64,000 bases of DNA from Stigmatella aurantiaca (GCF_900109545.1 NZ_FOAP01000004.1:186001-250000), one strand, 5' to 3'; shown: positions 49,805 through 59,181, counted from the stretch's first letter. The notes: generated by a model from the sequence alone, not told the origin. Made by a program: numbers and translations.

Positions 49805-51938
49805 GACCCGGTTCCTTCAGTGGCTCGTGGTCCTCGCCGGACTGCTGGGGCGCGTGCCCCTGGCGCATGCGGCGCCGCCGACGATCGTGTTGATCGGGGA
49901 CGAGGAGCTCTTCATCCCCGAAAGGACGGACCAGCCCCAGACGGTCTCTTTCTCGGTGCAGGACGAGGACAATGACCTGGCGGGGGTGAGGGTGGAGATC
50001 TCTCCAGCCCCGGCGGACCAGGCCCTGACGTGGCGGCTCGCGGATGGAGCCCCGTCCGGCACGAAGCTGCTTCACCTCACCACGGGCGCGGTTTGCAAGG
50101 ACACCCCGTACACGGTGACCCTCATCGCCACGGACACGGGCTCGGCCGCCACGAGGCGGGCGATCACGGTCCAGGTGCTCCACACGGAGAAGCCCAAGCC
50201 GCCCGAGCTGAACCTGGACACCTCGGCGATCCGCGTGCTGCCGGATCCTGCCAGGCCGGTCAACATCGAGGTGAAGGCGCCTGGGGCTCCGGCGTGCGAA
50301 CTCGATAAGTACGAGTGGACGGCCGTGACGGACGGGGCTCCGGAGCTCGTCACGGACGGGGGGCGGGGGGCCACCTTCCAGTACCCGGTGTCCGGGCAGT
50401 GCGAAAATTGGGGCAAGAGCTACCTCTATACGGTGAGCGTGAAGGACACCGGCAATCTGTCCTCTGACAAGACGCCGTTCCTCGTGCAGGTGATGCCCTG
50501 GGGCAAGCCGCTGCCGGCGTTTCCGTCCGGAGAGAAGCTCTTCACCTTTCAACCGCTGCAGACCGGGACGGTGGCGCCCGACCAGAGGCGTCAGTGCGCG
50601 GAGGAGTCGGTCTCCACGCGCTGGACGATCCTGGAGGGCACGTTGCCCCCGGAGGGGCTCCAGGTGCTCGACGAGGACAACGCCCCCGTCGCCCAGTGGC
50701 CTGTCACCACCGGAGAGCTCAAGTTCCGCGCGGAGACGTGCGTGGGCACCCGGCTGCGGCTCTCCGCGATGAACCGCGCCGTGGATGGCTCGGGCCTCGA
50801 TGGAGAGGTCTCCACCTGCGAGGTGAAGATCGATCCCCAGTGGACGCCCTTGGGCAACGGACGGTTGGGCTTGGAGCCGCCCAGCGCCACGCCCTCCACC
50901 GTGGAGGGAGGCGCGCAGGTGGGCGGGCTCAACTGCCTGGAGGCGCGCGGCGGGGTGGAGGCGAAGCTGCTCCTGACGCGGGTGTCGGACGGGGCCAAGA
51001 AGGGAGAGCAGACCTTCAAGGTCCCCGGCACGTGGCAGTTCGGCCTCGCGGACAACTGCGAGGGTGGCCTCTACCGGGTGACGGGCACCCTGTCGAAGAA
51101 CGTCTACGACTGGAATGCCGGTGGCGGCCTGGGGCCGGGCGAGGAGGAGGCCACGGCGGCGGAGCCCGTGCTGGTGCAGGTGCCGCCGCTCGAGGTCCAT
51201 CTGGGGCCCCTGGGCGCGTCGCAGCTCGTCGCCTCCTGTGGACAGGGGGCGCAAGGCATCCTGCGGCAGCCCCTGCCTGAGGGCCCCTGCTCCGCGGCGG
51301 CGGTCCTCTGGTCGCAGGCGTCCGGGCCCGCGCTCAGCCAGCCGGTGCTCCGGGGGCAGGAAGTCAGCGTGTCCATCCAGGAAGGGGAGTTCGGCGCGCT
51401 CATTGGCAGCGAGGTGGAGCTGGACGTCCGGGCGGACACCCCGGGAGGCCAGACGCGCCGCCAGAAGGTGACCATCGCCGCGGCCCCCTTCGTGGAGGTG
51501 CACCGCGTGAGCGAGCACCGCTCCGGCTCCGAGACGAGCCTCTTCGGCGTCGCCGTGGAATTGCGCAACACCACCGCCTGCGGCGTGAGCGAGGTGAAGC
51601 ACGAGGAGCGGCTGGAGGGGCTCGACTACGTGGAGGGGAGCGCCCGGCTCGATGGCGCGCCGGTGGAGGCGGTGTGGGAGGAGGGCACGCTGACGGTGAG
51701 CGGCCTGGCCCTGGAGGGCGGCGCCACCCGGACGCTCACCTACGTGGTCCGCCCCCACCTGCTCGGGCAGATGGCGTTCTCGGGGAGCAGCTCCCTGCGG
51801 GACATTCCCGTCTCCTTCACTCCGGAAGAGGACGCCGAGGCCTCGGGCTTTGGCTGTGAGGGCACGGGCCCCGGATTCGCCGCGCTGGGGCTGGCCGCCG
51901 GGGTGCTCGTCCTGCGCCGCCGCCGCCGGGAGGGCTGA
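49761..51938 (+). CDS. Surface protein with PKD/cadherin-like repeats and MYXO-CTERM tail
   Basis: 725 aa from ATG 49761 (GGAGAGG upstream); ATG 49779 is an alternative. It overlaps the preceding gene by 44 nt. Signal peptide ends near VPLAHA. Several Ig/PKD-like repeats (SVQDEDNDLAGVRVEISPAP; TVTLIATDTGSAATRR; LYTVSVKDTGNLSSDKTP) follow, then a DUF11-like segment with VEVHRVSEHRSGSE. The tail SGFGCEGTGPGFAALGLAAG, then VLVLRRRRREG, is a good MYXO-CTERM match: Cys, hydrophobic stretch, arginine cluster. This tail is thought to be cut and lipidated so that the protein is displayed at the surface. Confidence 0.82.
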   Translation: MRRTGSMYGRKWLTRTRFLQWLVVLAGLLGRVPLAHAAPPTIVLIGDEELFIPERTDQPQTVSFSVQDEDNDLAGVRVEISPAPADQALTWRLADGAPSGTKLLHLTTGAVCKDTPYTVTLIATDTGSAATRRAITVQVLHTEKPKPPELNLDTSAIRVLPDPARPVNIEVKAPGAPACELDKYEWTAVTDGAPELVTDGGRGATFQYPVSGQCENWGKSYLYTVSVKDTGNLSSDKTPFLVQVMPWGKPLPAFPSGEKLFTFQPLQTGTVAPDQRRQCAEESVSTRWTILEGTLPPEGLQVLDEDNAPVAQWPVTTGELKFRAETCVGTRLRLSAMNRAVDGSGLDGEVSTCEVKIDPQWTPLGNGRLGLEPPSATPSTVEGGAQVGGLNCLEARGGVEAKLLLTRVSDGAKKGEQTFKVPGTWQFGLADNCEGGLYRVTGTLSKNVYDWNAGGGLGPGEEEATAAEPVLVQVPPLEVHLGPLGASQLVASCGQGAQGILRQPLPEGPCSAAAVLWSQASGPALSQPVLRGQEVSVSIQEGEFGALIGSEVELDVRADTPGGQTRRQKVTIAAAPFVEVHRVSEHRSGSETSLFGVAVELRNTTACGVSEVKHEERLEGLDYVEGSARLDGAPVEAVWEEGTLTVSGLALEGGATRTLTYVVRPHLLGQMAFSGSSSLRDIPVSFTPEEDAEASGFGCEGTGPGFAALGLAAGVLVLRRRRREG

Positions 51939-51957
51939 GCCCTCCGGGCAGGGCTCA
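51936..51957. terminator. Bidirectional terminator containing both convergent stop codons
   Basis: TGAGCCCT (51936-51943) with AGGGCTCA (51950-51957), 6-nt loop. The left arm begins with the plus-strand stop TGA and the right arm ends with the minus-strand stop (TCA on plus). Confidence 0.6.
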
Positions 51958-53382
51958 GAGTCCGAAGGTGATGCGGCGCCGGCTGGGCTCCTCGCGCCGC
52001 TCTTCGAGAATCCCCATCAGCTCCAGGCCGCGCAGCGTGGCGAGCGTCTCGCGCTCGGACAGGTCCGTGAGCGTGAGCAGGTCCTCCACCGTCTTGCTGC
52101 CATCCGAGTACGCCAGCAGCATCGCCTGGGGGCCCGACAGCCGCAGCTCGTGCAGCGCATAGGGCGGATTGGCCGTGGGGAAGAGCCGGCGCGGGGCGGC
52201 CATCTTCTGCCGCAGCGTCACCAGCGTCTCCATCTTGAGCACCCCCTCCAGCAGCAGGTCCCCCGGGAAGATGGACAGCTTCACCCGCCCCGAGCGCTGC
52301 AGGCGCATGGGGCTGAAGCCGTAGTTGCCCTCCGTCCAGCCGAAGGTGGACCAGAGAATCTCCTTTACCTGCTCCTCGACGAGCTGGCGGTGGCGCTCGG
52401 CGTCCAGGAAGCCCAGGCGAATCATGGCCTCGCCGGTGCGCACGTTCTCCTTGGCGAGCGCCGTCACGGCCTGGAGCCCCTCGGGCGTCACCACGCCCCG
52501 GCGCAGGCTGAAGCGGCCGAAGCGCTCGTGGGCCAGGTTGGAGGCGGCGTACACCGGGCGTCCCCCCTCGAAGTAGACGACCTTGAGGACCTGGCCCTGC
52601 TTGAGCTTGAGCTCGCCGCTGTGGCGCGCCTCGTAATAGGCGTTGAGGAGCCGGGGAACGGTGGCTTCCTTGATTTCGCCCTCGAGCGACCAGTCGGGCA
52701 GGGTCCGGCGGCGCACGCGGGGGGCGGGCGCGGCCTTGGCCGGGGAGGGCTTGGTCCAGACCTTCTCGCGCTCGCCGAACGGCAGGAAGATCTCCGGCTC
52801 GGGCGGGGCCTCGGGCAGGGCGGAGGTGCTGGGCTCGATCGCCTCGTCGGGCTGCGGCAGGGAGGTGATTTCCCGGGAGCGGGAGGGCAGGGGCGGGGGC
52901 GTCTCCGCCAGCGCGGGCAGCTCCTCCACCTCGTCCTCGGGCACCAGCAGGTCCATCAGGTCGAGCACCGCCTCCTCGTCCTCCTGGGTCTCCGGGGGCG
53001 GGGGCGGGGGGAGCGCCACGGAGGGCAGCCCACACTTCTGTTCGAGGGCATCGAGCAGGGCATCCAGCTCGAAGGGCTTCTCGAAGAAGGCCCGGGCGCC
53101 GTGGATGTTGACGGCCTCCTGGGCGAAGCGGTCACCCTTGAACACACCGCTGATGGCGATGGCGGGGATGTCGTTGGGCACCAGGGCGGTGAGCACCTCG
53201 GAGCCGCGGATGTCGGGCAGCAGCAGGTCCACCACGGCCGCGTCGAAGGCCCGGGGGCGCAGCAGGGCGAGGGCCGCCTCGCCCGTCAGGACCGCCTGTG
53301 CGTGGTGGCCCCGGCTCTGGGCAGCGGCCACCATCAGGGAGGCGAGTTCGGGGTTGTCCTCGATGATGAGCAGTCGCGCCAT
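51955..53382 (-). CDS. Response regulator with DUF4388 (PATAN-like) output
   Basis: 475 aa from ATG 53382. REC domain (LLIIEDNPELASL, AAVVDLLLPDIRG, FEKPFEL), proline/acidic linker (about 130-240) and a DUF4388 segment near 250-410 (LLNAYYEARHSGELKLKQ; VVYFEGGRPVYAASN; RFSLRRGVVT). Such REC-DUF4388 proteins are numerous in myxobacteria, including some that affect polar or chemosensory behaviour; their biochemical role is not settled. The C-terminus (KTVEDLLTLTDLSERETLATLRGLELMGIL) resembles a winged-helix-like tail. It is divergent from the VOC protein with a 28-nt gap. Confidence 0.85.
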   Translation of the reverse strand: MARLLIIEDNPELASLMVAAAQSRGHHAQAVLTGEAALALLRPRAFDAAVVDLLLPDIRGSEVLTALVPNDIPAIAISGVFKGDRFAQEAVNIHGARAFFEKPFELDALLDALEQKCGLPSVALPPPPPPETQEDEEAVLDLMDLLVPEDEVEELPALAETPPPLPSRSREITSLPQPDEAIEPSTSALPEAPPEPEIFLPFGEREKVWTKPSPAKAAPAPRVRRRTLPDWSLEGEIKEATVPRLLNAYYEARHSGELKLKQGQVLKVVYFEGGRPVYAASNLAHERFGRFSLRRGVVTPEGLQAVTALAKENVRTGEAMIRLGFLDAERHRQLVEEQVKEILWSTFGWTEGNYGFSPMRLQRSGRVKLSIFPGDLLLEGVLKMETLVTLRQKMAAPRRLFPTANPPYALHELRLSGPQAMLLAYSDGSKTVEDLLTLTDLSERETLATLRGLELMGILEERREEPSRRRITFGL

Positions 53383-53410
53383 GGGGGGGCGAGACCATAG
53401 CATCCGCGTC

Positions 53411-53797
53411 ATGGACGTTCAGGGCTTCCACCATGTGGCCATTCAGGCGAAGGACGTGGAGCGGGTGACCGCCTTCTACCGGGACCTGCTCGGCTTTCCC
53501 GAATTGACCCGGCACCACCGCCCGGATGGCACCCTGCGGAGCATCTGGGTGGGGGTGCCCGGGGGCGGCTTCCTGGCCATCGAGGCCGTGCCCGGCACCC
53601 CGGAGCCGTTACCCTTCCGTCACGAGCACCCGGGGCTCTTGATGCTGGCGTTCCGGATTCCCAAAGCGGGGCGGGCCGCGGCGGTGGAGGCCTTCCGCCG
53701 GGCGGGGGTGGCGCTGGAGCACGAGACCCGGTGGACATTCTACGTCCGGGACCCGGAGGGCAACCGGGTGGCGCTCAGCCATCACCCAGAGGACTAA
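53411..53797 (+). CDS. VOC (glyoxalase/bleomycin-resistance/dioxygenase) superfamily protein
   Basis: 128 aa. One VOC module: HHVAIQAKDVERVTAFYRDLLGF at the start (metal His in HHVAI), FRIPKAGRAAAVEAFRRAGV in the middle and FYVRDPEGNRVALSH at the end, with a Glu ligand in PEGN. It is a typical single-chain half that dimerises. Substrate is undetermined. TAGCAT lies 7 nt before ATG without a Shine-Dalgarno site, a leaderless-like start. Confidence 0.88.
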   Translation: MDVQGFHHVAIQAKDVERVTAFYRDLLGFPELTRHHRPDGTLRSIWVGVPGGGFLAIEAVPGTPEPLPFRHEHPGLLMLAFRIPKAGRAAAVEAFRRAGVALEHETRWTFYVRDPEGNRVALSHHPED

Positions 53798-53859
53798 CCC
53801 AACCAGGCAGGGAAGGCCGCCTTGCACAAGGCGAGGGCCCACGGGTATCAAGGTGGGAC

Positions 53860-55647
53860 ATGCGCCTTGGGGAACTGCTCATTCAGGAGAAGCTCATCTC
53901 GCCCCAGGGGCTGGAGGAGGCGTTGGAGTCCCAGGTCGTCCACGGCGGGCGCCTGGGGACGAACCTGCTGGAGCTGGGGCTGATCGCCGAGAAGGACCTG
54001 GCGCGCATGCTGGGGCAGCTCCACGGGTGCGCGCACGCCTCCGGCGAGCTGGCGCCGGACCCCCAGGCGCTCAAGCTGGTGAACCTCAACGACGCGGACA
54101 AGCGCGACTACCTGCCGATGCGGGTGGACGCGACGCGGCTGAGCCTGGCGGTCATCAACCCGCAGGACTACGCCATGCTCGATGCGCTGGCCTTCAAGAC
54201 GGGCAAGCGCGTGGTGCCGGTGATCGTCCCCGAGTTCCGGATGAACCAGTCGCTGCGCCGGTACTGCAAGGCGTTCCGGCCGCTGCGCGCCGTCGACATG
54301 AACACGGTCCGCCCCTCGAAGACGCTCCAGGAGGCGTCGGGCGAGCCGGTGAAGCCCACCAAGGCCGCGGAGCTGATCAGCGAGGAGGAGTTCCAGAGCG
54401 TCTACGCCCAGGCGCTCACCGGCGGTGCCCGGTCGGATCACCTCCACGATCTCCTGGAGGAGGAAGAGGAGGTCATCACCGGGGAGGAGGTGGCCTACGA
54501 GGCGGAGGCCGAGCCCGCCCACGAGCCCGAGCCTGCCCCGGCCGCGCTGGAAGCCGCTCCGGCCGAGGAGGCCGCGCCGGAGCTGGAGGCTCCCGCTCCC
54601 GCCTACGCGGCGGCGAGCGCCGAGGAGGAGGTCCTCACCGGCGAGGAGGTCTACGAGCCCACGGAAGAGTATGTGCCTCCCGAGGAAGAGGCCCCCTCCG
54701 AGCCATCCCGGACCACCATCCCCATGTGGACGCTGCCCGCGGACCTGGACGCGGGCCAGCTGTTCGCGGACTCGCCGCCGGTCCCGGACGTCCCCGCGCC
54801 GCAATACGTCCCGCCGGTCCCGGACGGGCCGTTCCCCGCGCCCCCCGAGCCGCTCCCGTTCATTCCGGATCTCACCCAGCCGGCCCCGGCGCACCGGCCG
54901 ACGCTGTCCTTCATCCCCGTGCCCTCGGATGTGGCCGCGCCCCCGGCGAAGGTGGCGGCGCTCCCCCCGGTGGCCCCGGTGGTGCCGCCCGTGGTGCCGC
55001 CCGTGGCCCCGGTGGTGCCGCCCGTGGCCGCCCCGCCCCGGGCCCGGGCGCCCCTGCCGCCCGTCGCGAAGGCCCTGCCCGCGGTGCCCGGCAAGGCCGC
55101 GCCCCGGAAGGAAGCGGCCGCCCGCCCCGCGCCGCCCCCGAAGCTCTCGTTCGCCGAGGCTCAGGCGCAGCTGGCCAAGAGCATCGACCGCGAGGACGTG
55201 GCCACCACGGTGCTGCGCTACGCGATGGGCAAGTGGCGGCGGTGCCTGCTGCTGTCCGTCCAGGGCAGCCTGGTGACGGGCTGGCATGGCATGGGCAAGG
55301 GCGTACGGGAGGGGGCCGTGCGCCGCATCGGCGTCGCGCTGCGCGAGCAGAGCACCTTCCGCCTGGTGCGCGACACCCGCTCGCACTACGTGGGCCCCGT
55401 CCGCCGGGATGCCGCGATGGCCGTCTTCTACCGGCTCCTGGGGGCGGACAAGCGCCCGGACCCCACCTACCCGAAGACGGCGGTCATCTTGCCGCTGCTC
55501 GTGCGCGGCAAGGTCGTCCACCTGCTGTACCTGGACAACGGGCCGGACCAGCTCACGCCCCCCACCGACGTGGGCGAGCTGCTCATCCTCGCCCAGAGTG
55601 TGGCCCGCTCGTACGAGGCGATGATCCGGCGCCGCAAGAGCGCGTGA
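53860..55647 (+). CDS. GspE/PilB N-domain protein with low-complexity linker and GAF-like end; no ATPase domain
   Basis: 595 aa from ATG 53860. Residues 1-155 are a MshEN/GspE-N-type domain (MRLGELLIQEKLISPQGLEE; GGRLGTNLLELGLIAEKDLARML; LPMRVDATRLSLAVINPQDYAMLDALAFKTG). Such domains often bind c-di-GMP. An acidic stretch (about 180-300) and a proline/valine repeat (about 320-440) follow. The end (HLLYLDNGPDQLTPPTDVGE) looks like a GAF-type ligand domain. There is no Walker A or ATPase part, so it is not a secretion motor. It may be a c-di-GMP-responsive adaptor; that is inference. Confidence 0.72.
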   Translation: MRLGELLIQEKLISPQGLEEALESQVVHGGRLGTNLLELGLIAEKDLARMLGQLHGCAHASGELAPDPQALKLVNLNDADKRDYLPMRVDATRLSLAVINPQDYAMLDALAFKTGKRVVPVIVPEFRMNQSLRRYCKAFRPLRAVDMNTVRPSKTLQEASGEPVKPTKAAELISEEEFQSVYAQALTGGARSDHLHDLLEEEEEVITGEEVAYEAEAEPAHEPEPAPAALEAAPAEEAAPELEAPAPAYAAASAEEEVLTGEEVYEPTEEYVPPEEEAPSEPSRTTIPMWTLPADLDAGQLFADSPPVPDVPAPQYVPPVPDGPFPAPPEPLPFIPDLTQPAPAHRPTLSFIPVPSDVAAPPAKVAALPPVAPVVPPVVPPVAPVVPPVAAPPRARAPLPPVAKALPAVPGKAAPRKEAAARPAPPPKLSFAEAQAQLAKSIDREDVATTVLRYAMGKWRRCLLLSVQGSLVTGWHGMGKGVREGAVRRIGVALREQSTFRLVRDTRSHYVGPVRRDAAMAVFYRLLGADKRPDPTYPKTAVILPLLVRGKVVHLLYLDNGPDQLTPPTDVGELLILAQSVARSYEAMIRRRKSA

Positions 55648-55676
55648 AGCGGGGGCGTCCGCGTTAAGCTCGCCCC

Positions 55677-56048
55677 ATGCGCTTGCTCCTGAACATCCTC
55701 TGGGTCGTGCTCGGCGGAGGCTTCATCATCTGGCTGGAGTACCTGATTGGCGGCCTGCTGCTCTGCCTCACCATCATCGGGATTCCCTTCGGGCTGCAGT
55801 GCTTCAAGCTCGCAGGGCTTGGGCTGCTGCCCTTCGGCAAGGACATCTCCGATGCGCCGGGGGCCAGCCCCGTGGGCTGCGTGCTGAACGTCTTCTGGAT
55901 CCTCGTGGCGGGGATCTGGATTTTCCTCAGCCACCTGGGCCTGGCCCTGGGATTGGCCGTCACGGTCATCGGCATCCCCTTCGCCATTCAGCACGTGAAG
56001 CTCGCCATGCTCGCCCTGGCGCCGTTCGGCAAACGCGTGCGCCCGTAA
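55677..56048 (+). CDS. yccF: YccF-family membrane protein (two DUF307 halves)
   Basis: 123 aa. Two homologous halves: LLNILWVVLGGGFIIWLEYL with TIIGIPFGLQCFKLAGLGLLPFGK, and VLNVFWILVAGIWIFLSHLG with TVIGIPFAIQHVKLAMLALAPFG. Four membrane segments are predicted. The IGIPF motif defines the family, which has no firm function. TAAGCT lies 6 nt before ATG with no Shine-Dalgarno site. Confidence 0.93.
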   Translation: MRLLLNILWVVLGGGFIIWLEYLIGGLLLCLTIIGIPFGLQCFKLAGLGLLPFGKDISDAPGASPVGCVLNVFWILVAGIWIFLSHLGLALGLAVTVIGIPFAIQHVKLAMLALAPFGKRVRP

Positions 56049-56125
56049 GCTCCGGGGGTTGGAACAGACAGGAATCGCTGGTAAAAAGGATTTTCCTGTT
56101 TATCCAACTTCTCCAGGAGTGCATT

Positions 56126-57334
56126 ATGCTGAGACGGCTTGTGACCCTTCTGCTGACCGTGGGGCTGGCCAGCCCCGTGGCGGCACAGGTGCCGGGCGTC
56201 AACATCGCGGGCGCGGAGTTCAACGGCAGCGCCATGCCGGGCATCCTGAACAAGGACTACACGTACCCGAAGACGTCGGAGATCGACTACTTCGCGGCGC
56301 AGGGCATTCAGCTGTTCCGCCTGCCTGCGAAGTGGCGGCGGCTCCAGGCCACCGTCGGGGGGCCGCTGAAGGACGAGTACACCGAGTACCACAAGTCCAT
56401 CGACTACGCCCTGGCCAAGGGGTTCGTGGTGGTGCCGGACATCCACGACTACGGGTACCGGGTGGGCACGCTGCTGGGCACGGGGGAGGCGACGCCCGTG
56501 GCGTTCGCGGACTTCCTCCACAAGCTGCTCGGCAAGTACAAGACCCAGCCGAACCTCTGGATTGGTCTGCAGAACGAGCCGCACAGCCACACCGCGCAGC
56601 AGTGGTTCACCTTCGTTCAGGCGACGGTGACGGAGCTGCGCCGCCTGGGCTTCCAGAACAAGATGCTGGTGCCGGGCACGGCCTGGACGGGGGCGCACTC
56701 GTGGGTGAGCAGCGGCAACGCGGCCGCGATGGCGAACTTCCAGGATCCGCTGAACAACTTCGCCTTCGAGGTGCACCAGTATCTGGACTCAGGCTCGGAC
56801 GGGGGCGACGGCACCTGTGACGTGGGCTCGAACAACCGCATCGACAAGGTGGTGGCCTGGGCCGCCGCCGAGGGCGTGCAGCTGTTCCTGGGCGAGTTCG
56901 CCGCGGGCACCTTCGCGCAGTGCATGCCCGAGCTGACGGCGCTGCTCACGAAGATCCACGCCCATCCGGAGATCTGGGCGGGGTACGCGTTCTGGGGCGG
57001 AGGCAACTGGTTCGGCGGCATCGCGAAGTACCACTTCTCGCTCAACCCGACGAACGGCGTGATGAGCCCAGTGCTGGCCCAGTACCTGGAGGCGATGGCG
57101 CTGGCCCAGCCCGCGCCCCAGCTCGACATCATGCTGAATGATCACATCCTCAAGGTCTACGTGGGGGGGACGGAGGTGACCTGGAACGCGGCCCTGACCA
57201 TCGTCTCCAACACGGCCGGGGTGCAGTGGGTGCGCAAGGACAAGGGCACCTTCGCGTATACCCAGCCGGGCTCGGTGACGTTCCGGATCGAGTACCAGGG
57301 CGCCGTCGAGGAGCGCACCCGGACCCTCCCGTAG
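56126..57334 (+). CDS. Secreted GH5-like endoglucanase
   Basis: 402 aa from ATG 56126 with a good ribosome site (CAGGAG). Signal peptide MLRRLVTLLLTVGLASPVAA. The GH5 acid/base glutamate is Glu151 in GLQNEPH and the nucleophile Glu257 in FLGEFAAG; HDYG and VHQYLD add substrate residues. About 100 C-terminal residues after 310 (LNDHILKVYVGGTEVTWNAA) form an Ig/CBM-like domain. It probably hydrolyses beta-1,4-glucan outside the cell. It starts 77 nt after yccF with its own leader. Confidence 0.88.
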   Translation: MLRRLVTLLLTVGLASPVAAQVPGVNIAGAEFNGSAMPGILNKDYTYPKTSEIDYFAAQGIQLFRLPAKWRRLQATVGGPLKDEYTEYHKSIDYALAKGFVVVPDIHDYGYRVGTLLGTGEATPVAFADFLHKLLGKYKTQPNLWIGLQNEPHSHTAQQWFTFVQATVTELRRLGFQNKMLVPGTAWTGAHSWVSSGNAAAMANFQDPLNNFAFEVHQYLDSGSDGGDGTCDVGSNNRIDKVVAWAAAEGVQLFLGEFAAGTFAQCMPELTALLTKIHAHPEIWAGYAFWGGGNWFGGIAKYHFSLNPTNGVMSPVLAQYLEAMALAQPAPQLDIMLNDHILKVYVGGTEVTWNAALTIVSNTAGVQWVRKDKGTFAYTQPGSVTFRIEYQGAVEERTRTLP

Positions 57335-57345
57335 AAGCGGCGCCG

Positions 57346-59169
57346 CTACTCCGCTTCCGCGTCCGAGGGAGGCTCCTCGAAGTCCACATCGAACACGAGG
57401 CGCTGGCTGGGGGTGAGCTGGAAGTTCTTCTGCCAGCGCGCCCCGTCCACCGTGACGAGGAGCCGGTGGAAGCCCTCGTACAGGTCCAGCTCCTCGATGG
57501 GGGCGATGCCAATCTTCCGGCCATCCACCTGGACCAGGGCCCCGGGGGGCGCCTTCACGGTGACGAAGCCCTTGTTCAGGTAGATGCGGTGCGTGGTGCG
57601 GCCCGTGGGGTTCACGGTGAGCGTGCGCGACGTCTGGATGCCCAGGGACGCGCTGCTCAAGGAGATGACATGGCGGCCCGGCGGGAGCGGCGCCGACAGG
57701 GGCGTCCGGCCCAGGGTTCCACCATCGGAGAGCCCGGCCTCCACGCGGGGATCCACGATCAAATCCAGCACGGTCGTCACCCCGGCGTCGACACCGCCAT
57801 CGGGCGTCCTGGCGTCGGCGAGCCCAAGGGCATCCGCCGTGGCCTCCGGGGGAGGCTCCGAGGCATCCGTGGCGGACAGCGAGTCCAGATAGGAGCGGAG
57901 GTTGGGCGGAAGCTGATCCCGAGAGACGACAACGGCCGCCGCGGACGCCAGCGCCAAGGTGGCCACCACCAGCGAGATGCGAGCGCCCCGGGAGGACTTC
58001 TTGGCGGGAGGACTTGCGGGGACCTGCGGACTCGCCGCAACCGGTGCCACGGGAGCCGGTGGCACGGCGGCCACGGCCGGAGGCGCCGGAGTCACCGCCT
58101 GCGGGGCAGGGGCAGGCGCAGGAACTGGAGCCGCTGAAACAGGGGCCGCGGCAGGAGCCTTCACCGCGAGCGGGGGCGCCACGGCTTTCGGCGCGGCCGC
58201 CGCCACCGGGACGGGCACAGGGGCGGGGAGTCCCTCGCGGCGGACGACATCCGCGATCCCCAGCTCGAGCACCTTGGCCCGGGCGCCGCGCGCCTCATCC
58301 TGCGCGGGGAAGAGCTTGTTCATGAAGGCCGCGACGACATCCGTCTCGGGCAGACCGCCCATCGCCTCCACGATGGCCTCGCGCAGGGCGAGGGCGGAGG
58401 GATAGCGCTCCTGGGCGCGCTTGGCGGTGGCCTTCTGCACCACGGCATCGAGCGCGCGCGGGATGGGCGGGGGCAGGGACGGCAGGGCCTCGGTGAGGGT
58501 GGCCGTGTCCGCGTCCTTCGCGTCCTTGAAGGGCACCTTGCCGGTGAGGCACTCGTAGAGGGTGAGGCCCAGCAGGAAGACATCCGTCTGGATGTTCACG
58601 GCCTCGCGTCCGCCGAGGAGCTGCTCGGGGGCGCTGTACTTGCGCCGGTTGCGGACGCGGCGGCCCCCGCGCTCGCGCGGCGCGACGCTGAGGGCCCCAT
58701 AGCCCGTCACCTTGCACATGCCCTGGAACGAGATGATCAGCGTCTCGGGCCGCAGGTCGCCGTGCACCAGCGGCGAGCCATCGTCATTGCCCGCCATGTG
58801 CGCGTAGTGAACGCCCAGCGCGGCGTCCGCCACCAGCCGTGCAGCAAGCGGGGGCGGCACGCGCGGGGTGACTTCCATCACCCGGCGCAGCGTCTCACCG
58901 TCCGCGTACTCGGTGATGCGCGCCAGCCCCTGCTCCAGCGTCACCAGGCCGTGCACCCGCAGGATGTGCGGATGATCAAAGACGACCGCGCGCTGAGTTT
59001 CCCGCCGGAGCCTCGCGGTCAGCTCCGGATCCTGCGCGATGTCTTGCGGCGCCCAGATGAGCACCACGGGGCGAGGTGAAACACCTGCCTCGAGCGCGAG
59101 ACCCAGGAAGGCACGGGAACCTTCTCCTGACAGCAACGGCCCGAGAGATTGATAGCGAACCTGGCTCAT
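57346..59169 (-). CDS. Serine/threonine-kinase-like membrane protein (predicted pseudokinase) with PEGA domain
   Basis: 607 aa from ATG 59169 (GTG 59178 is an alternative). The fold is kinase-like with HGDLRPE at 136-142 and APEQLL, but the usual ATP lysine position reads VVLIWAP and the DFG triplet reads TGYG (155-158). Two essential residues are therefore missing, so it probably does not phosphorylate. After a proline/alanine linker and a membrane helix (RISLVVATLALASAAAVVVS) comes a periplasmic domain with PEGA-type sequence (GFVTVKAPPGALVQVDGRKI). It is 12 nt after htrA and on the same strand, so it may act with that protease as a scaffold or sensor. Confidence 0.8.
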   Translation of the reverse strand: MSQVRYQSLGPLLSGEGSRAFLGLALEAGVSPRPVVLIWAPQDIAQDPELTARLRRETQRAVVFDHPHILRVHGLVTLEQGLARITEYADGETLRRVMEVTPRVPPPLAARLVADAALGVHYAHMAGNDDGSPLVHGDLRPETLIISFQGMCKVTGYGALSVAPRERGGRRVRNRRKYSAPEQLLGGREAVNIQTDVFLLGLTLYECLTGKVPFKDAKDADTATLTEALPSLPPPIPRALDAVVQKATAKRAQERYPSALALREAIVEAMGGLPETDVVAAFMNKLFPAQDEARGARAKVLELGIADVVRREGLPAPVPVPVAAAAPKAVAPPLAVKAPAAAPVSAAPVPAPAPAPQAVTPAPPAVAAVPPAPVAPVAASPQVPASPPAKKSSRGARISLVVATLALASAAAVVVSRDQLPPNLRSYLDSLSATDASEPPPEATADALGLADARTPDGGVDAGVTTVLDLIVDPRVEAGLSDGGTLGRTPLSAPLPPGRHVISLSSASLGIQTSRTLTVNPTGRTTHRIYLNKGFVTVKAPPGALVQVDGRKIGIAPIEELDLYEGFHRLLVTVDGARWQKNFQLTPSQRLVFDVDFEEPPSDAEAE

Positions 59170-59181
59170 GTGAGGCACATG

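Noticed and set aside
57336-57347. AGCGGC/GCCGCT perfect palindrome between convergent genes
   Set aside because: It has no loop and no T run, so it is a weak terminator candidate; in such GC-rich DNA a 12-bp palindrome is not surprising.
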